In this document: in pieces, positions 1 through 8,323 of the stretch
Position numbering within the stretch: position 1 is the first letter of the stretch
Layout of the letters: each line of letters opens with the position of its first letter
Assembly: GCF_020911925.1 (NCBI RefSeq)
Contig: NZ_CP087134.1
Location: 1,612,001 to 1,676,000 of the forward strand
Length of the DNA: 64,000 nucleotides
Origin: Flavobacterium cupriresistens
Lineage (GTDB): Bacteria > Bacteroidota > Bacteroidia > Flavobacteriales > Flavobacteriaceae
Reading direction: 5' to 3'
Notes under the pieces: model-generated
What the model was told of the DNA's origin: nothing
Databases searched by the model: none
The model's input: only the letters and a program-made list of their open reading frames with translations
Program-made: the position numbers and the translations under genes

Positions 1-35
1 TAATCTTTTTCTGTTTTTATAGGTTTTATTTCCAT
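1..35 (-). CDS. HigA-family antitoxin, N-terminal end only (window edge)
   Basis: Only the first codons are inside the window, reading MEIKPIKTEKDY on the minus strand before the edge. That opening resembles HigA-type antitoxins, which commonly begin with an 'I-K-P-I-K-T-E-x-D-Y' stretch. It lies 4 bp downstream of a HigB-like toxin fragment, the usual toxin-first order of higBA loci. HigA proteins bind their own promoter and neutralise the mRNA interferase HigB. Whether the rest of the gene is intact cannot be seen here. Confidence 0.6.
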   Translation of the reverse strand, partial: MEIKPIKTEKD

Positions 36-39
36 ATTG

Positions 40-153
40 CTATAAGTTTTTAATGTCTTTTAGATTGTTGTATTCATCATGAGTTCCAACAAATAGAATG
101 TAGACAATTTGAGTATCGTAATTAATTCTCTGTAGCTTCGAAAATTGTTTGGA
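40..153 (-). pseudogene. HigB-type toxin remnant (C-terminal end)
   Basis: The minus strand encodes RINYDTQIVYILFVGTHDEY followed by NNLKDIKNL and a stop. The 'VYIxFVGTHxEYD' block is the signature C-terminal part of HigB/RelE-like mRNA interferases. The reading frame closes upstream with a stop at 154-156, directly where the palindromic repeat region begins, and no N-terminal half was found beyond the repeats. The toxin is therefore probably inactivated, leaving the adjacent antitoxin alone. Identification rests on motif recall, not a search. Confidence 0.55.
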
Positions 154-177
154 TTAAGATCAAAACACACTCCGTTT

Positions 178-276
178 GTCATTTCGAGGTACGAGAAATC
201 ACACACGTAACTCGACAAAGAATGGTCGCTCACTATGCGGAAATCCTGGTGTGATTTCTCGTGCCTCGAAATGGCA
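178..276. repeat. Palindromic intergenic repeat, copy 1
   Basis: Long inverted repeat: the left arm (178-204) begins gtcatttcgaggtacgag and the right arm (249-276) is its near-complement ending cctcgaaatggca, around a roughly 45-nt centre. A diverged second copy lies at 323-420. It resembles REP/MITE-like palindromes common in Flavobacterium intergenic regions. No coding content was seen. Confidence 0.8.
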
Positions 277-322
277 ATGAAGAGAAAAAAAGATAGTAAT
301 AAGAATAGAATACACTCGTTTT

Positions 323-420
323 GTCATTTCGAGGCACGAGAAATCACACAAGTAGCTCAGCAAAGATTAGCGATTTTCTACACGGAATTTCTGGTGCGAT
401 TTCTCGTACCTCGAAATGAC
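323..420. repeat. Palindromic intergenic repeat, copy 2
   Basis: Same element as 178-276 with gtcatttcgaggcacgag at the left and ctcgtacctcgaaatgac at the right. The two copies keep their arms while the centres differ, as expected when RNA or DNA stem pairing is what is conserved. The stretch 421-602 holds nothing else recognisable. Confidence 0.8.
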
Positions 421-602
421 AAACATGGAGTGTTTTTTTTAATAAGCTAAATTTTTACATCCAATTTTTTATTGCTCTACAACTTTTGAACTTGATATCT
501 TAATCCAATTATTTCAAGTCTCTAAAAATAAGCAATAAGTTGTAAACTAAAAATCCCCCTTACTTTTTGAATGAGGAGGATTTATATTCGTTTGATTTGC
601 TG

Positions 603-1217
603 TTAAAACAATCCGTTCAATTCGGCATCAATTCGGTTGATGATATTTCCCAGGTCTTCTGGATTATCAACAAAATTGATATTGTCAACATCAATAATTA
701 ATAATTTTCCTTTTGTGTAGGTCTGAATCCAGGCTTCGTACCTTTCGTTCAGACGGCTTAAATACTCGATCGAAATGGAGTTTTCGTACTCACGTCCGCG
801 TTTGTGAATTTGTCCGACCAAATTAGGAATAGAACTTCTTAGGTAGATTAATAAATCGGGCGCTTTTACCAACGATTCCATTAATTCGAATAAGGAAGTG
901 TAGTTTTCAAAATCGCGACTGGTCATTAATCCCATCGAATATAAGTTGGGAGCAAAAATATGAGCATCTTCGTAAATCGTTCTGTCCTGGATGATTTTCT
1001 TACCACTTTCGCGAATTTGCAATACCTGACGAAAGCGACTGTTTAAGAAATAAATCTGTAAATTAAAGGACCAACGTTCCATTTGATGGTAGAAATCATC
1101 TAAATATGGGTTGTCTACCACATCTTCATAATGAGGTTCCCATTTAAAATGTTTGGCCAGTAACTTGGTTAATGTTGTTTTACCAGCGCCTATATTTCCT
1201 GCTATTGCTATGTGCAT
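603..1217 (-). CDS. Deoxynucleoside kinase
   Basis: A 204-residue dNK-family kinase that phosphorylates deoxynucleosides for the salvage of DNA precursors in the cytoplasm. Visible motifs are a P-loop GNIGAGKTT at residues 7-15 and the DRT triad at 78-80 (the DRS/ERS motif of the family). A lid-like 'HKRGREYENSISIEYL' segment is also present. Length is typical. The start codon overlaps or abuts the stop of the upstream gene at 1217, so the two are probably cotranscribed. Substrate preference (dG/dA versus dC) cannot be read from the sequence. Confidence 0.92.
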   Translation of the reverse strand: MHIAIAGNIGAGKTTLTKLLAKHFKWEPHYEDVVDNPYLDDFYHQMERWSFNLQIYFLNSRFRQVLQIRESGKKIIQDRTIYEDAHIFAPNLYSMGLMTSRDFENYTSLFELMESLVKAPDLLIYLRSSIPNLVGQIHKRGREYENSISIEYLSRLNERYEAWIQTYTKGKLLIIDVDNINFVDNPEDLGNIINRIDAELNGLF

Positions 1218-2032
1218 TACGGTGTTACGATTTTATAATTGATGATTTCTTTAAATGTAAAAATAGATAAAATTTGGTCTTTGTAGCAGAATTTATCAAA
1301 GGTTTTTTCTGAAATTTCTATTTCAGAAATTGCACTTGAATTTGTATCTGAACTGCTTTTAAAATACAATAAATTGTTTGTCCTGAAAATATATTGGTGT
1401 TGGTCGATAATTTCGATTTTATCAAAATCAGGGACTTTTCCCAGAGCTGTTATTTTTCCGAAAATATCGCAGGAGAACCAGTTGTTTTTCTTGTCTATCC
1501 AATAAAAAGCATTAAAATCGGTTTGATAATATTGGATCGTTTCAGTCAATGGAGTCGAAACGATTTTATATTCATTCTTCAGATAGTCAAAAAGTCCAAT
1601 TTGTTGGTTTAATGTGTTATAAACCCAAAGTTGATTCTGCGTTGACATACCTATAAACGGAACTACAATTGGGATATTGTTTTGAGAAAAATTAATCTCC
1701 GTGATTTTATTCAATTGATTATCGAGTAATATAACACTATTAAAGTCTTCGTAAAACAAAACCATTTTAAGCGGATTTTGCAGGTCGACTTTAGTTAAAT
1801 TTCCCAGAGAAACATTTTTGTACTCAAAAACCTCATTGCCTTTAATTTTTCGAAAGACATTGTCTTTTATCAAATAATAATACCCAAAAGAATCGTATCC
1901 CAGAAATTCATCAGCATCAATTTTTAAATGAGAAATAGTATCAGGCTTTATTTTCTGGCCTTGCGCAAAGAATACTGTGGAGTAACCGGCGATAAAAAAG
2001 ATTATTAAAAAACGGCGCACTGTTTGGCTCAT
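1217..2032 (-). CDS. Secreted protein of unknown function
   Basis: I do not recognise a family. The start chosen at 2032 (MSQTVRRFLIIFFIAGYSTVFFAQ) gives a typical signal peptide. The alternative start at 2056 would place eight polar residues before it. The mature protein of about 245 residues is rich in aromatic and beta-prone segments with recurring short strands such as 'LWVYNTLNQQIGLFDYL', compatible with a beta-propeller-like or repeat fold, but this is only an impression. The gene touches the deoxynucleoside kinase start, implying translational coupling without saying anything about function. Confidence 0.75.
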   Translation of the reverse strand: MSQTVRRFLIIFFIAGYSTVFFAQGQKIKPDTISHLKIDADEFLGYDSFGYYYLIKDNVFRKIKGNEVFEYKNVSLGNLTKVDLQNPLKMVLFYEDFNSVILLDNQLNKITEINFSQNNIPIVVPFIGMSTQNQLWVYNTLNQQIGLFDYLKNEYKIVSTPLTETIQYYQTDFNAFYWIDKKNNWFSCDIFGKITALGKVPDFDKIEIIDQHQYIFRTNNLLYFKSSSDTNSSAISEIEISEKTFDKFCYKDQILSIFTFKEIINYKIVTP

Positions 2033-2300
2033 GATACTCTGGTTTCTAAGAGCCAAATTACAAAAAACTATAGTAGAAATAGCGTAGGAGATTAGATTTT
2101 ACGGCTAAACCTTTTTAGAATGCTACTGTTTATGCTATAGCTTCAGGAGTTGATAGGGTAAAGGTCTAGACGTCTTTAAGTTTTGTTTTGAAATAGACTA
2201 TTCCGCCACGTATAAAGTGTTTTTGAGATAATAGAGTTTTTGTAGTATTTTAATCACTAAAAAATAGAATTTTGTGACTGTAATTGGAGTAAGAATGAAA

Positions 2301-2308
2301 TATCTTTG
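2301..2308 (+). promoter_or_regulatory. -7 promoter element
   Basis: TATCTTTG matches the Bacteroidetes -7 consensus TAnnTTTG exactly and lies 32 bp before the start at 2341. A well-spaced TTTG at -33 is not obvious (TTTG at 2271 is a little too far away). The rest of 2057-2340 has no recognisable gene. Confidence 0.6.
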
Positions 2309-2340
2309 CGCAAAATTAACAATCCAAAAAGAATAGAAGC

Positions 2341-4554
2341 ATGCGCAATTTTATATGGAGTTTTTCACTGTTCATTTGTTTAATATCGGCCTCTTTTTCT
2401 CAAACAAAAAGTATCGAGAAAGGAAGTTACCTATCAACAAACAGAGGACAAAAAATCAAACTAAATTTATTAGAGAATAACAAGTACGAATTTATATTGT
2501 ATTCCGGTGATTACAATATAAAAGGAGATTCCTTATTGTTCGCTCAAAATAAGAGTGTAGAGGAAGGTTTTGATCTTGCTTTTGTAAAGGATAAGAAGGC
2601 GAAAAAAATTAAAATTAAATTTATAGATTCTTCTTTTTATCCCTTTTACATAGGAACGCAGAAAGGAAATGATGCCATTCAATATCAAAAACTTTCAGAT
2701 ATTAAGACCCAAATTGATCCAGAATGGAGAGAGGCGGACCTCACATTTGATATTGATAAAAGCGATTTTTTATATTTAGTATTAGAAGGTCACGAAACTG
2801 AGACTAAACTTTGTAAGTACGCTTTGCCAAAGGATGTTGCTGAAGTAACCATTAAATACAATTCGGATCTTTCGGGTGACTTAAAAATTTCCGGATTTTT
2901 GGACAGGAAAACCAATGGGCTTCGAATATCAGATAAAGGAGGGAAGAACCCGTTGACTTTTGTAAATGAAAAAGAGCAGAAATTAGATAGTGAAGTAAAA
3001 GTTACAGCTCTTGAAAGCCAAAATATTGCTAATTGGACTTATCCTGGCAAAGAGGCTTTGATTGATGAAGGTTTTGGTGTCGAAGCCGTTACTTCGGATA
3101 GTATCGCCGGTATAAATGAGAATGAATATGAGTCTCCGAAGTTCGATTTTAAACTTAAAATCGAAAATAATTTAAAGGATGCTATTGCAGCAACTAAAAA
3201 TGCAAAAACAAAATTTTTGGTCGTTTATTCAAACGATAAGAATTCTTTTGCGAAAGCCGATTTTGATCACTTTGTGAAAGAACGCGAAGCAGAAGTTTCA
3301 GCTAATATGTACGATGCTTATAACGCTCAATTTGATGTTTTTAATTACTACTTAGCGAGTGCTGATGATAAAAATTGGCTTAAAAAGAATAAGTTGTTAA
3401 ATAATCCTGCTGTGGTTATTTTAAATGGTGACGGTGCTGTCTTGACTAGTTCGAAGACTACTTTAGAAGACGAAAAAGCAGAGTTTAATTTTTATAATGG
3501 GTTTCCAAAAAAACTGGAGAAAGCCAATGCTTTGTATACTTTTAATAAGGTAATCAGAAATAAAAAAGCGACAGACGCTGATCTGGTTTCGGCTTTTAAC
3601 CAAGTCTCCATTTTGAAGGATTATGAGGCTGGTGGTGAGACGATAGATGAAATAGCTTCGACAGGTTTTAAGTTGGGCAAATTCACTTTTAATAAAAAAG
3701 AGGTTTTACAAATCTGGAAAAAATTAATCGAAACACATCAAAAAGATACGAAGCCGAACATGCTTTTGGTTGAAACAATTCTGCAGGAAATTAAGAATCA
3801 AGGATTTTATAAGTTGTTTTTTAATGAAGACAGAATGTTTAACAGTACTGATTTTCTTGCGATTGATTATTTAATTAAACATTATGATGCGATTGAAGCG
3901 ACAAAAGGTCTGGAAGGAACAGGTTATAGCAGACCGGTAAACGTTTTTTTAACGGATGAAATTTCAACCGCTTTACAGACAAATGGGTCTGGTTTAGGAG
4001 ATGAAAGTTCGGAGAAAGCAAATAAGAATCAAATCATTAAGACTTACAAAAAGTTAATCGCATCCGGTAAGGGTAGCTTTTTTTGTTATAAAAGTTATTT
4101 TGCTATTTTGGAAGAGGAGCCTGCCTATACGAAAGAGTTTGGTGGTTTCTTTAAAGAGTATTTATCATTAGAAAAAGGTAATCCGTTTGAAAGATTAGAC
4201 GGATTGTACCAGACATTTAATACTTCTGATGAGTATTCTTTTGATGGATGGAATTCCTTAAAAGAATATTACTCTGAACTGTGTAATTCAGCTGCCTGGA
4301 AAGTAGTTTCAGAACCGGAAAACATTGACTTTGTAAAAACCGCAATTGATTGGTCTGAATACAGTCTGATTATAACGAAAAACAATCCGTACTATTTAGA
4401 TACATTAGCGCAGTTGTATTATAAAGACGGACAAAAAGAAAAAGGGATTGAAACTCAGGAAAAAGCATTGCAATACTCCGGTACGGTTCAGGACGAAGAG
4501 ACAGTAAACGAAATGAAAGCAGTTCTGGAAAAAATGCAAAACGGCACATATTAG
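2341..4554 (+). CDS. Secreted protein with a thioredoxin-like segment
   Basis: A 737-residue protein with a clear signal peptide ending in 'ISASFSQ'. The N-terminal third is beta-rich. The middle (roughly residues 280-370) reads like a thioredoxin fold without the CxxC pair: 'AKTKFLVVYSND', then 'LNNPAVVILNGDGAVL', which resembles the cis-proline strand. The C-terminal part is helical with a TPR-like end ('NPYYLDTLAQLYYKDGQKEKGIETQEKAL'). It is probably periplasmic or membrane-associated. No catalytic residues are apparent. It sits alone between divergent and convergent neighbours and ends at a strong terminator. Function unknown. Confidence 0.8.
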   Translation: MRNFIWSFSLFICLISASFSQTKSIEKGSYLSTNRGQKIKLNLLENNKYEFILYSGDYNIKGDSLLFAQNKSVEEGFDLAFVKDKKAKKIKIKFIDSSFYPFYIGTQKGNDAIQYQKLSDIKTQIDPEWREADLTFDIDKSDFLYLVLEGHETETKLCKYALPKDVAEVTIKYNSDLSGDLKISGFLDRKTNGLRISDKGGKNPLTFVNEKEQKLDSEVKVTALESQNIANWTYPGKEALIDEGFGVEAVTSDSIAGINENEYESPKFDFKLKIENNLKDAIAATKNAKTKFLVVYSNDKNSFAKADFDHFVKEREAEVSANMYDAYNAQFDVFNYYLASADDKNWLKKNKLLNNPAVVILNGDGAVLTSSKTTLEDEKAEFNFYNGFPKKLEKANALYTFNKVIRNKKATDADLVSAFNQVSILKDYEAGGETIDEIASTGFKLGKFTFNKKEVLQIWKKLIETHQKDTKPNMLLVETILQEIKNQGFYKLFFNEDRMFNSTDFLAIDYLIKHYDAIEATKGLEGTGYSRPVNVFLTDEISTALQTNGSGLGDESSEKANKNQIIKTYKKLIASGKGSFFCYKSYFAILEEEPAYTKEFGGFFKEYLSLEKGNPFERLDGLYQTFNTSDEYSFDGWNSLKEYYSELCNSAAWKVVSEPENIDFVKTAIDWSEYSLIITKNNPYYLDTLAQLYYKDGQKEKGIETQEKALQYSGTVQDEETVNEMKAVLEKMQNGTY

Positions 4555-4567
4555 AACTTAATTTATT

Positions 4568-4608
4568 AAAAAAACGCGACAGGTTTCTTAAATCTGTCGC
4601 GTTTTTTT
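4568..4608 (+). terminator. Intrinsic terminator
   Basis: Stem aaaacgcgacag / ctgtcgcgtttt with a short loop, flanked by A and T runs, 15 bp after the stop at 4554. The A-run makes it usable for the convergent gene at 4651 as well. Confidence 0.9.
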
Positions 4609-4650
4609 AGTGATTTCGGCTTCAAGCTTATTGCCTACCACCAACAATTG

Positions 4651-6411
4651 TTATTTGACACCAATCATTACTTTTATTTGATAATAAGAAATTACTTTTT
4701 TCTTCTTCTCTAATTCTCCGGAGACATTAAGATAAGTAAGCAGAATACGGTATTTATCAGTCTCTATTAGTTGGGTGATTTTTTGATCTGTTGGATGCGA
4801 TCCAAAGCCGGTATTTTCATTAATAAAAGGAATAATTTTTAAAGGAATGACCTCTCCATTAATAGTTAAATCAGTACCATAGTCTTTTGTTTTGGCATAA
4901 AGTGAATAACTTTTATTCTCAATTTTTATGCAGTCAATACATTCAAACTTACTGTTATCTGATAAATGGAAAGACATATCAAAACCATGAATATTTTGTA
5001 CCGTAGTTTGATCGTTTTCATAATAAGAATAATTTATTGAAGTATCCTCTTTTTCTTCATACATTGATCTGTATTCATAACCCAGTGCTTTCATTATTTC
5101 GTAATCACTTGGGAATTTATCCTTTTTAAGCAGTGGTTTTAATTCTTTTTCAGCGTAAGGAACCATAATTTCAACGCCATAATTTTCTTCTAAAAAAGAT
5201 ACAATACTGCTGAAATCCTGTTCTTGTTCAAAGGTTAATTTTTTTGCTTTGTCTTTTTGAATATAAGATTGAAATCGCGATAGCTGACTGTTTTTTGAAA
5301 CCGAATTAGCACTTTGCGGTCCAACAATAGAAAATAATCCTGCAAGGCACATGCTTATCGGAATGAATTTAATTTTAGGTTGCTTTTGAATTAAAAAATA
5401 CAAAACAACAACCCCCAGCCATATTGACAATAACAAGACATAATACCTTTCGTGTGTGAAACCATACAAGTTGATTCGGTACAAAATAGCCCAAAACAAT
5501 AGCCCCAGTAAAGGAATTAATAAAAAGTAGAACCAACGATTAAAGGTTTTCATCCAAAGATTGCCCTTTTCATTTGCAATCGGATGTACCAGTAAAAAAG
5601 AAAGGATTCCAAAAATAGCAAATACTAAAACAAGATAAGAAACCCAACCTACGGGTAATGATAGTGTGATCAGGATTTTGGCTTCGTAACAAATAAGAAT
5701 TATCAGGTAAAGGCTTATCAAGGGCAATAATATAAATTGAGTAAAGTTTTTAAGACCTTTTGGATAACTCAATTGTAATGGATTTTCCTGATTATTAGTT
5801 TCAGGAACCCCATTTAAAAAGAAAATGGTATTGAAAACGCCCGTAATAGTAAAGAAGATATAAAGATAAATTCGATCGTAAAATTCAAAACCAAACAGTT
5901 TTTCGATCGCCAATATGGCTAACGCCAAACCACAATAAAGAACCATGCTATATAGCCCAGCAGTCAGAATTCGGAGAAAAAGTTGTTTGTTGAATTCCCA
6001 AAATTCCTCCTGATGGTAAGTTTTGGGTAAAAAGCCGGCAAAGGAAACCAGTAAGTGTAAAGCAATATTGAGGACTAAAAATTCTTGAGCTTCTACATCC
6101 GTAATATTTTTTTTGAAACTAAAAACAAACGCAATAAGTAAACTGCCTAGAATAAAACTGCTTAAAAAACGTAATAAATTGCTTTTTTTTGAAGCTTGGA
6201 AATACAAACTCACTGAAAGAAATAAAATCAGACAAAGCGAGCAGCTCATGACTGCTTTTATGTAAAACTCCTGTGGTCCACCATATTTTTTTTCTTGTAG
6301 AATTATAGCGAAAATGGTTCCGAGAATGGCAGTGAGCGTTTCCAGAGGGAACCGAAGTACTGTTCTTTGTGTGGCCTTTATGACGTTTTGTAACGAAGGT
6401 AATTTACTCAT
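4651..6411 (-). CDS. DUF4153 integral membrane protein
   Basis: A 586-residue protein with about ten hydrophobic segments between residues 20 and 370 (for example 'SCSLCLILFLSVSLYF' and 'YLVLVFAIFGILSFLLV'). A soluble C-terminal domain of about 200 residues follows, predicted to face the periplasm or cytoplasm. Architecture and the opening 'PSLQNVIKATQRTVLRFPLETLTA' fit the DUF4153 family of Bacteroidetes, whose role is unknown. It is transcribed away from metK but is separated from it by a terminator, so it has its own promoter. Confidence 0.8.
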   Translation of the reverse strand: MSKLPSLQNVIKATQRTVLRFPLETLTAILGTIFAIILQEKKYGGPQEFYIKAVMSCSLCLILFLSVSLYFQASKKSNLLRFLSSFILGSLLIAFVFSFKKNITDVEAQEFLVLNIALHLLVSFAGFLPKTYHQEEFWEFNKQLFLRILTAGLYSMVLYCGLALAILAIEKLFGFEFYDRIYLYIFFTITGVFNTIFFLNGVPETNNQENPLQLSYPKGLKNFTQFILLPLISLYLIILICYEAKILITLSLPVGWVSYLVLVFAIFGILSFLLVHPIANEKGNLWMKTFNRWFYFLLIPLLGLLFWAILYRINLYGFTHERYYVLLLSIWLGVVVLYFLIQKQPKIKFIPISMCLAGLFSIVGPQSANSVSKNSQLSRFQSYIQKDKAKKLTFEQEQDFSSIVSFLEENYGVEIMVPYAEKELKPLLKKDKFPSDYEIMKALGYEYRSMYEEKEDTSINYSYYENDQTTVQNIHGFDMSFHLSDNSKFECIDCIKIENKSYSLYAKTKDYGTDLTINGEVIPLKIIPFINENTGFGSHPTDQKITQLIETDKYRILLTYLNVSGELEKKKKVISYYQIKVMIGVK

Positions 6412-6458
6412 ATTTTAACTGTTATTTTAAACATTAAAGAAAGTAAATAAACAGCTAT

Positions 6459-6497
6459 AAAAAAAGGCTTTCTAAATTTTTAGAAAGCCTTTTTTTA
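6459..6497 (-). terminator. Intrinsic terminator of metK
   Basis: Nearly perfect hairpin ggctttctaaa / tttagaaagcc with long A and T runs on both sides, placed 20 bp past the metK stop. It is symmetric and could act in both directions. Confidence 0.9.
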
Positions 6498-6516
6498 TAT
6501 AGATTTTAGATTGAAA

Positions 6517-7767
6517 TTACAATCCAAAAGCAGTTTTTACCTGGTCAACAAAATCAAGTTTTTCCCATGTAAATAACTCCACTGTAACTGTTTTTTCGTT
6601 TCCTCCCGGAGCAGAAAAAGTTTTTGTTACCGTTTCAGGTTTACGTCCCATGTGTCCGTAAGCTGCAGTTTCGCTATAAATTGGATTTCTTAATTTCAAA
6701 CGTTGTTCGATAAAGTAAGGACGCATATCAAAAATAGCCTCTACTTTTTTAGCGATTTCGCCATTCGTTAAGTTTACTTTAGAAGTTCCGTAAGTATCGA
6801 TAAAAATACCCATTGGTTGAGCAACACCAATTGCATAAGAAACCTGTACTAAGATTTCATCAGCAACACCTGCAGCAACTAAGTTTTTAGCGATATGACG
6901 TGTAGCATAAGCAGCACTTCTGTCTACTTTACTTGGATCTTTTCCGGAGAAAGCACCACCACCGTGAGCTCCTTTTCCACCGTAAGTATCAACGATAATT
7001 TTTCTTCCTGTTAAACCAGTATCTCCGTGAGGTCCTCCAATTACGAATTTTCCTGTTGGGTTAATGTGGTATTGGATTTTATCATTGAATAAATGAGCGT
7101 GAGCTGGATTTTTTGCAATGATTCTTGGAATCAAAATATCAATAATGTCTTTTTTGATTTTAGCCAACATGGCAGTCTCCTCATCAAAATCATCGTGTTG
7201 AGTTGAGATTACAATAGCATCAATACGGGTTGGTTTGTTATCATCACTGTACTCTAAAGTTACTTGTGATTTTGCATCAGGACGTAAATAAGAGATCTCT
7301 TTGTTTTCGCGTCTTAAGATGGCTAATTCCTGTAATAATTTGTGAGATAAATCAAGTGCCAAAGGCATGTAATTTTCTGTTTCGTTAGTTGCGTAACCAA
7401 ACATCATTCCTTGATCCCCAGCGCCTTGCTCTTCTGGCTTAGCTCTGTCAACACCTTGATTGATATCTGCAGATTGTTCGTGAATTGCTGAAAGAATTCC
7501 ACAAGAATTTGCTTCAAACATATACTCACTCTTAGTATAACCGATTTTGCGGATTACTTCACGAGCGATTTGTTGAACATCAAGATAGGTATTGGATTTT
7601 ACTTCGCCAGCCAGGATTACCTGACCAGTTGTAACTAAAGTTTCACATGCTACTTTTGAGTTAGCATCAAATGCCAAAAAGTTGTCAATTAATGCATCCG
7701 AAATTTGATCTGCAACTTTGTCTGGATGTCCTTCACTAACAGATTCTGACGTAAATAAATAAGCCAT
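6517..7767 (-). CDS. metK: S-adenosylmethionine synthetase
   Basis: Makes SAM from methionine and ATP in the cytoplasm. It has 416 residues, the usual length or slightly longer. All family signatures are visible: [16 protein letters not shown] near the N-terminus, [12 protein letters not shown] (methionine/ATP loop), and the glycine-rich [20 protein letters not shown] carrying the ATP and phosphate ligands. It is the terminal step for the methionine genes located on the other strand. Its leader carries a SAM-II-like riboswitch merged with an intrinsic terminator, so feedback control by its own product is likely. Confidence 0.98.
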   Translation of the reverse strand: MAYLFTSESVSEGHPDKVADQISDALIDNFLAFDANSKVACETLVTTGQVILAGEVKSNTYLDVQQIAREVIRKIGYTKSEYMFEANSCGILSAIHEQSADINQGVDRAKPEEQGAGDQGMMFGYATNETENYMPLALDLSHKLLQELAILRRENKEISYLRPDAKSQVTLEYSDDNKPTRIDAIVISTQHDDFDEETAMLAKIKKDIIDILIPRIIAKNPAHAHLFNDKIQYHINPTGKFVIGGPHGDTGLTGRKIIVDTYGGKGAHGGGAFSGKDPSKVDRSAAYATRHIAKNLVAAGVADEILVQVSYAIGVAQPMGIFIDTYGTSKVNLTNGEIAKKVEAIFDMRPYFIEQRLKLRNPIYSETAAYGHMGRKPETVTKTFSAPGGNEKTVTVELFTWEKLDFVDQVKTAFGL

Positions 7768-7817
7768 AATAATTTATTAATTAGATAATTAAAATTAAGC
7801 GAGGTAAAAAAATTGCT

Positions 7818-7856
7818 AAAAAATGCTAAAGGAGAGTTCCTGCTTTAGCATTTTTT
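7818..7856 (-). terminator. Attenuator terminator in the metK leader
   Basis: Perfect 14-bp stem aaaaaatgctaaag / ctttagcatttttt around an 11-nt loop, followed on the metK strand by a U-rich run. It stands between the promoter and the metK start, so it must be regulated for metK to be expressed. On the minus strand its 5' arm contains AATGCTAAAG, the same bases that form the 3' core of the SAM-II-like aptamer. Terminator and aptamer therefore compete. Confidence 0.85.
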
Positions 7857-7938
7857 ACTACTGAAATCAAAACATTTCAGTATTCATAACGAACCATTTC
7901 ATTATGAAGAGGTTGCAATCAGTTCAAATTTTTCCTCT
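7839..7938 (-). promoter_or_regulatory. SAM-II-like riboswitch upstream of metK
   Basis: On the minus strand, stem P1 (AGAGG 7938-7934 / CCTCT 7912-7908) encloses a loop containing TTTGAACTGATTGCAA. After two inserted hairpins (one a perfect CTGAAAT/ATTTCAG at 7861-7880) comes TAAAAAATGCTAAAGCAGG. The pair 'TTTGAAC-G-TTGCA' plus 'GCTAAAGC-GG' is the conserved pseudoknot core of SAM-II (SAM-alpha) riboswitches, which are reported from alpha-proteobacteria and some Bacteroidetes. CTG in the loop can pair with CAG after GCTAAAG. The inserted hairpins are unusual; a covariance-model search would settle it. Confidence 0.78.
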
Positions 7939-7949
7939 GTATTCGGGTG

Positions 7950-7979
7950 CAAAGTTATAAAACCATTTTGATTGACAAA
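7950..7979 (-). promoter_or_regulatory. metK promoter
   Basis: Minus strand TTTG (7979-7976), an 18-nt spacer, and TAACTTTG (7957-7950), an exact match to the Bacteroidetes -7 consensus. Predicted transcription start is just before P1 of the riboswitch, so the leader begins with the aptamer. Confidence 0.8.
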
Positions 7980-8034
7980 TTAAAGTTTTGTTTTTTTTAT
8001 TTATTGTACAGAAATTTAACATAACATACTAATT

Positions 8035-8049
8035 CGATAGGGTAATGGA
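8035..8049 (+). promoter_or_regulatory. Shared sulfur-gene motif, copy 1 (putative operator)
   Basis: CGATAGGGTAATGGA, identical over 15 bp to 25818-25832 in front of the sulfate-assimilation operon. Here it ends 17 bp upstream of the -33 box of the promoter for the leader peptide and TonB receptor, a position suited to a transcription factor. The regulator is unknown. Confidence 0.5.
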
Positions 8050-8066
8050 AATATTTTGGGTTTTTG

Positions 8067-8098
8067 TTTGGTGGTTCCAAAAAAAGTCCGCAAATTTG
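8067..8098 (+). promoter_or_regulatory. Promoter for leader peptide 1 and TonB receptor
   Basis: TTTG at 8067-8070, a 20-nt spacer, then CAAATTTG (7 of 8 to TAnnTTTG). Start of transcription would be about 8105, some 25 nt before the leader ATG. Confidence 0.6.
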
Positions 8099-8129
8099 CC
8101 CCATCAAAACGAAAGAAAACAAAATAAAC

Positions 8130-8195
8130 ATGAAATCAATCTCAAAGAATATGTCTTGTATGATGCCGGAAACTTCCGCAGAGAGACTATTGTAG
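8130..8195 (+). CDS. Leader peptide 1, Met/Cys-containing attenuator ORF
   Basis: A 21-codon ORF whose middle reads NMSCMMPETS, with four Met (start included) and one Cys. A strong intrinsic terminator follows 25 nt after its stop and 79 bp before the TonB receptor. GCAGAG inside the ORF (8178-8183, codons for Ala-Glu) can pair with CTCTGC in the 5' arm of the terminator (8224-8229). A ribosome stalled on ATG-TCT-TGT-ATG-ATG would leave GCAGAG free to form this antiterminator. This is the standard geometry of amino-acid attenuators. The peptide itself is not expected to have a function. Confidence 0.7.
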   Translation: MKSISKNMSCMMPETSAERLL

Positions 8196-8220
8196 ACTAT
8201 GTTTTCAGCTATATATAAAG

Positions 8221-8252
8221 AACCTCTGCCAATCTGCAGAGGTTTTTTTTTT
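8221..8252 (+). terminator. Attenuator terminator of leader 1
   Basis: Stem aacctctgc (8221-8229) / gcagaggtt (8236-8244), 6-nt loop, followed by a run of ten T. No gene ends just upstream apart from the leader ORF, so it is best read as an attenuator for the downstream receptor. Confidence 0.88.
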
Positions 8253-8323
8253 GTCGAAAACGAAATAAAAATAACAAGCAACATTCAATAACAAACAGCA
8301 TAAAAAAACCTAATTCAAATACA

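Noticed and set aside
235..450. 71-codon ORF on the plus strand
   Set aside because: It runs through both palindromic repeats and has no family resemblance; a chance ORF in repeat DNA.
7997..8284. 95-codon ORF on the minus strand between metK and the TonB receptor
   Set aside because: It lies antisense to the leader peptide, promoter and terminator, and its protein is low-complexity; the plus-strand attenuator explains the region better.
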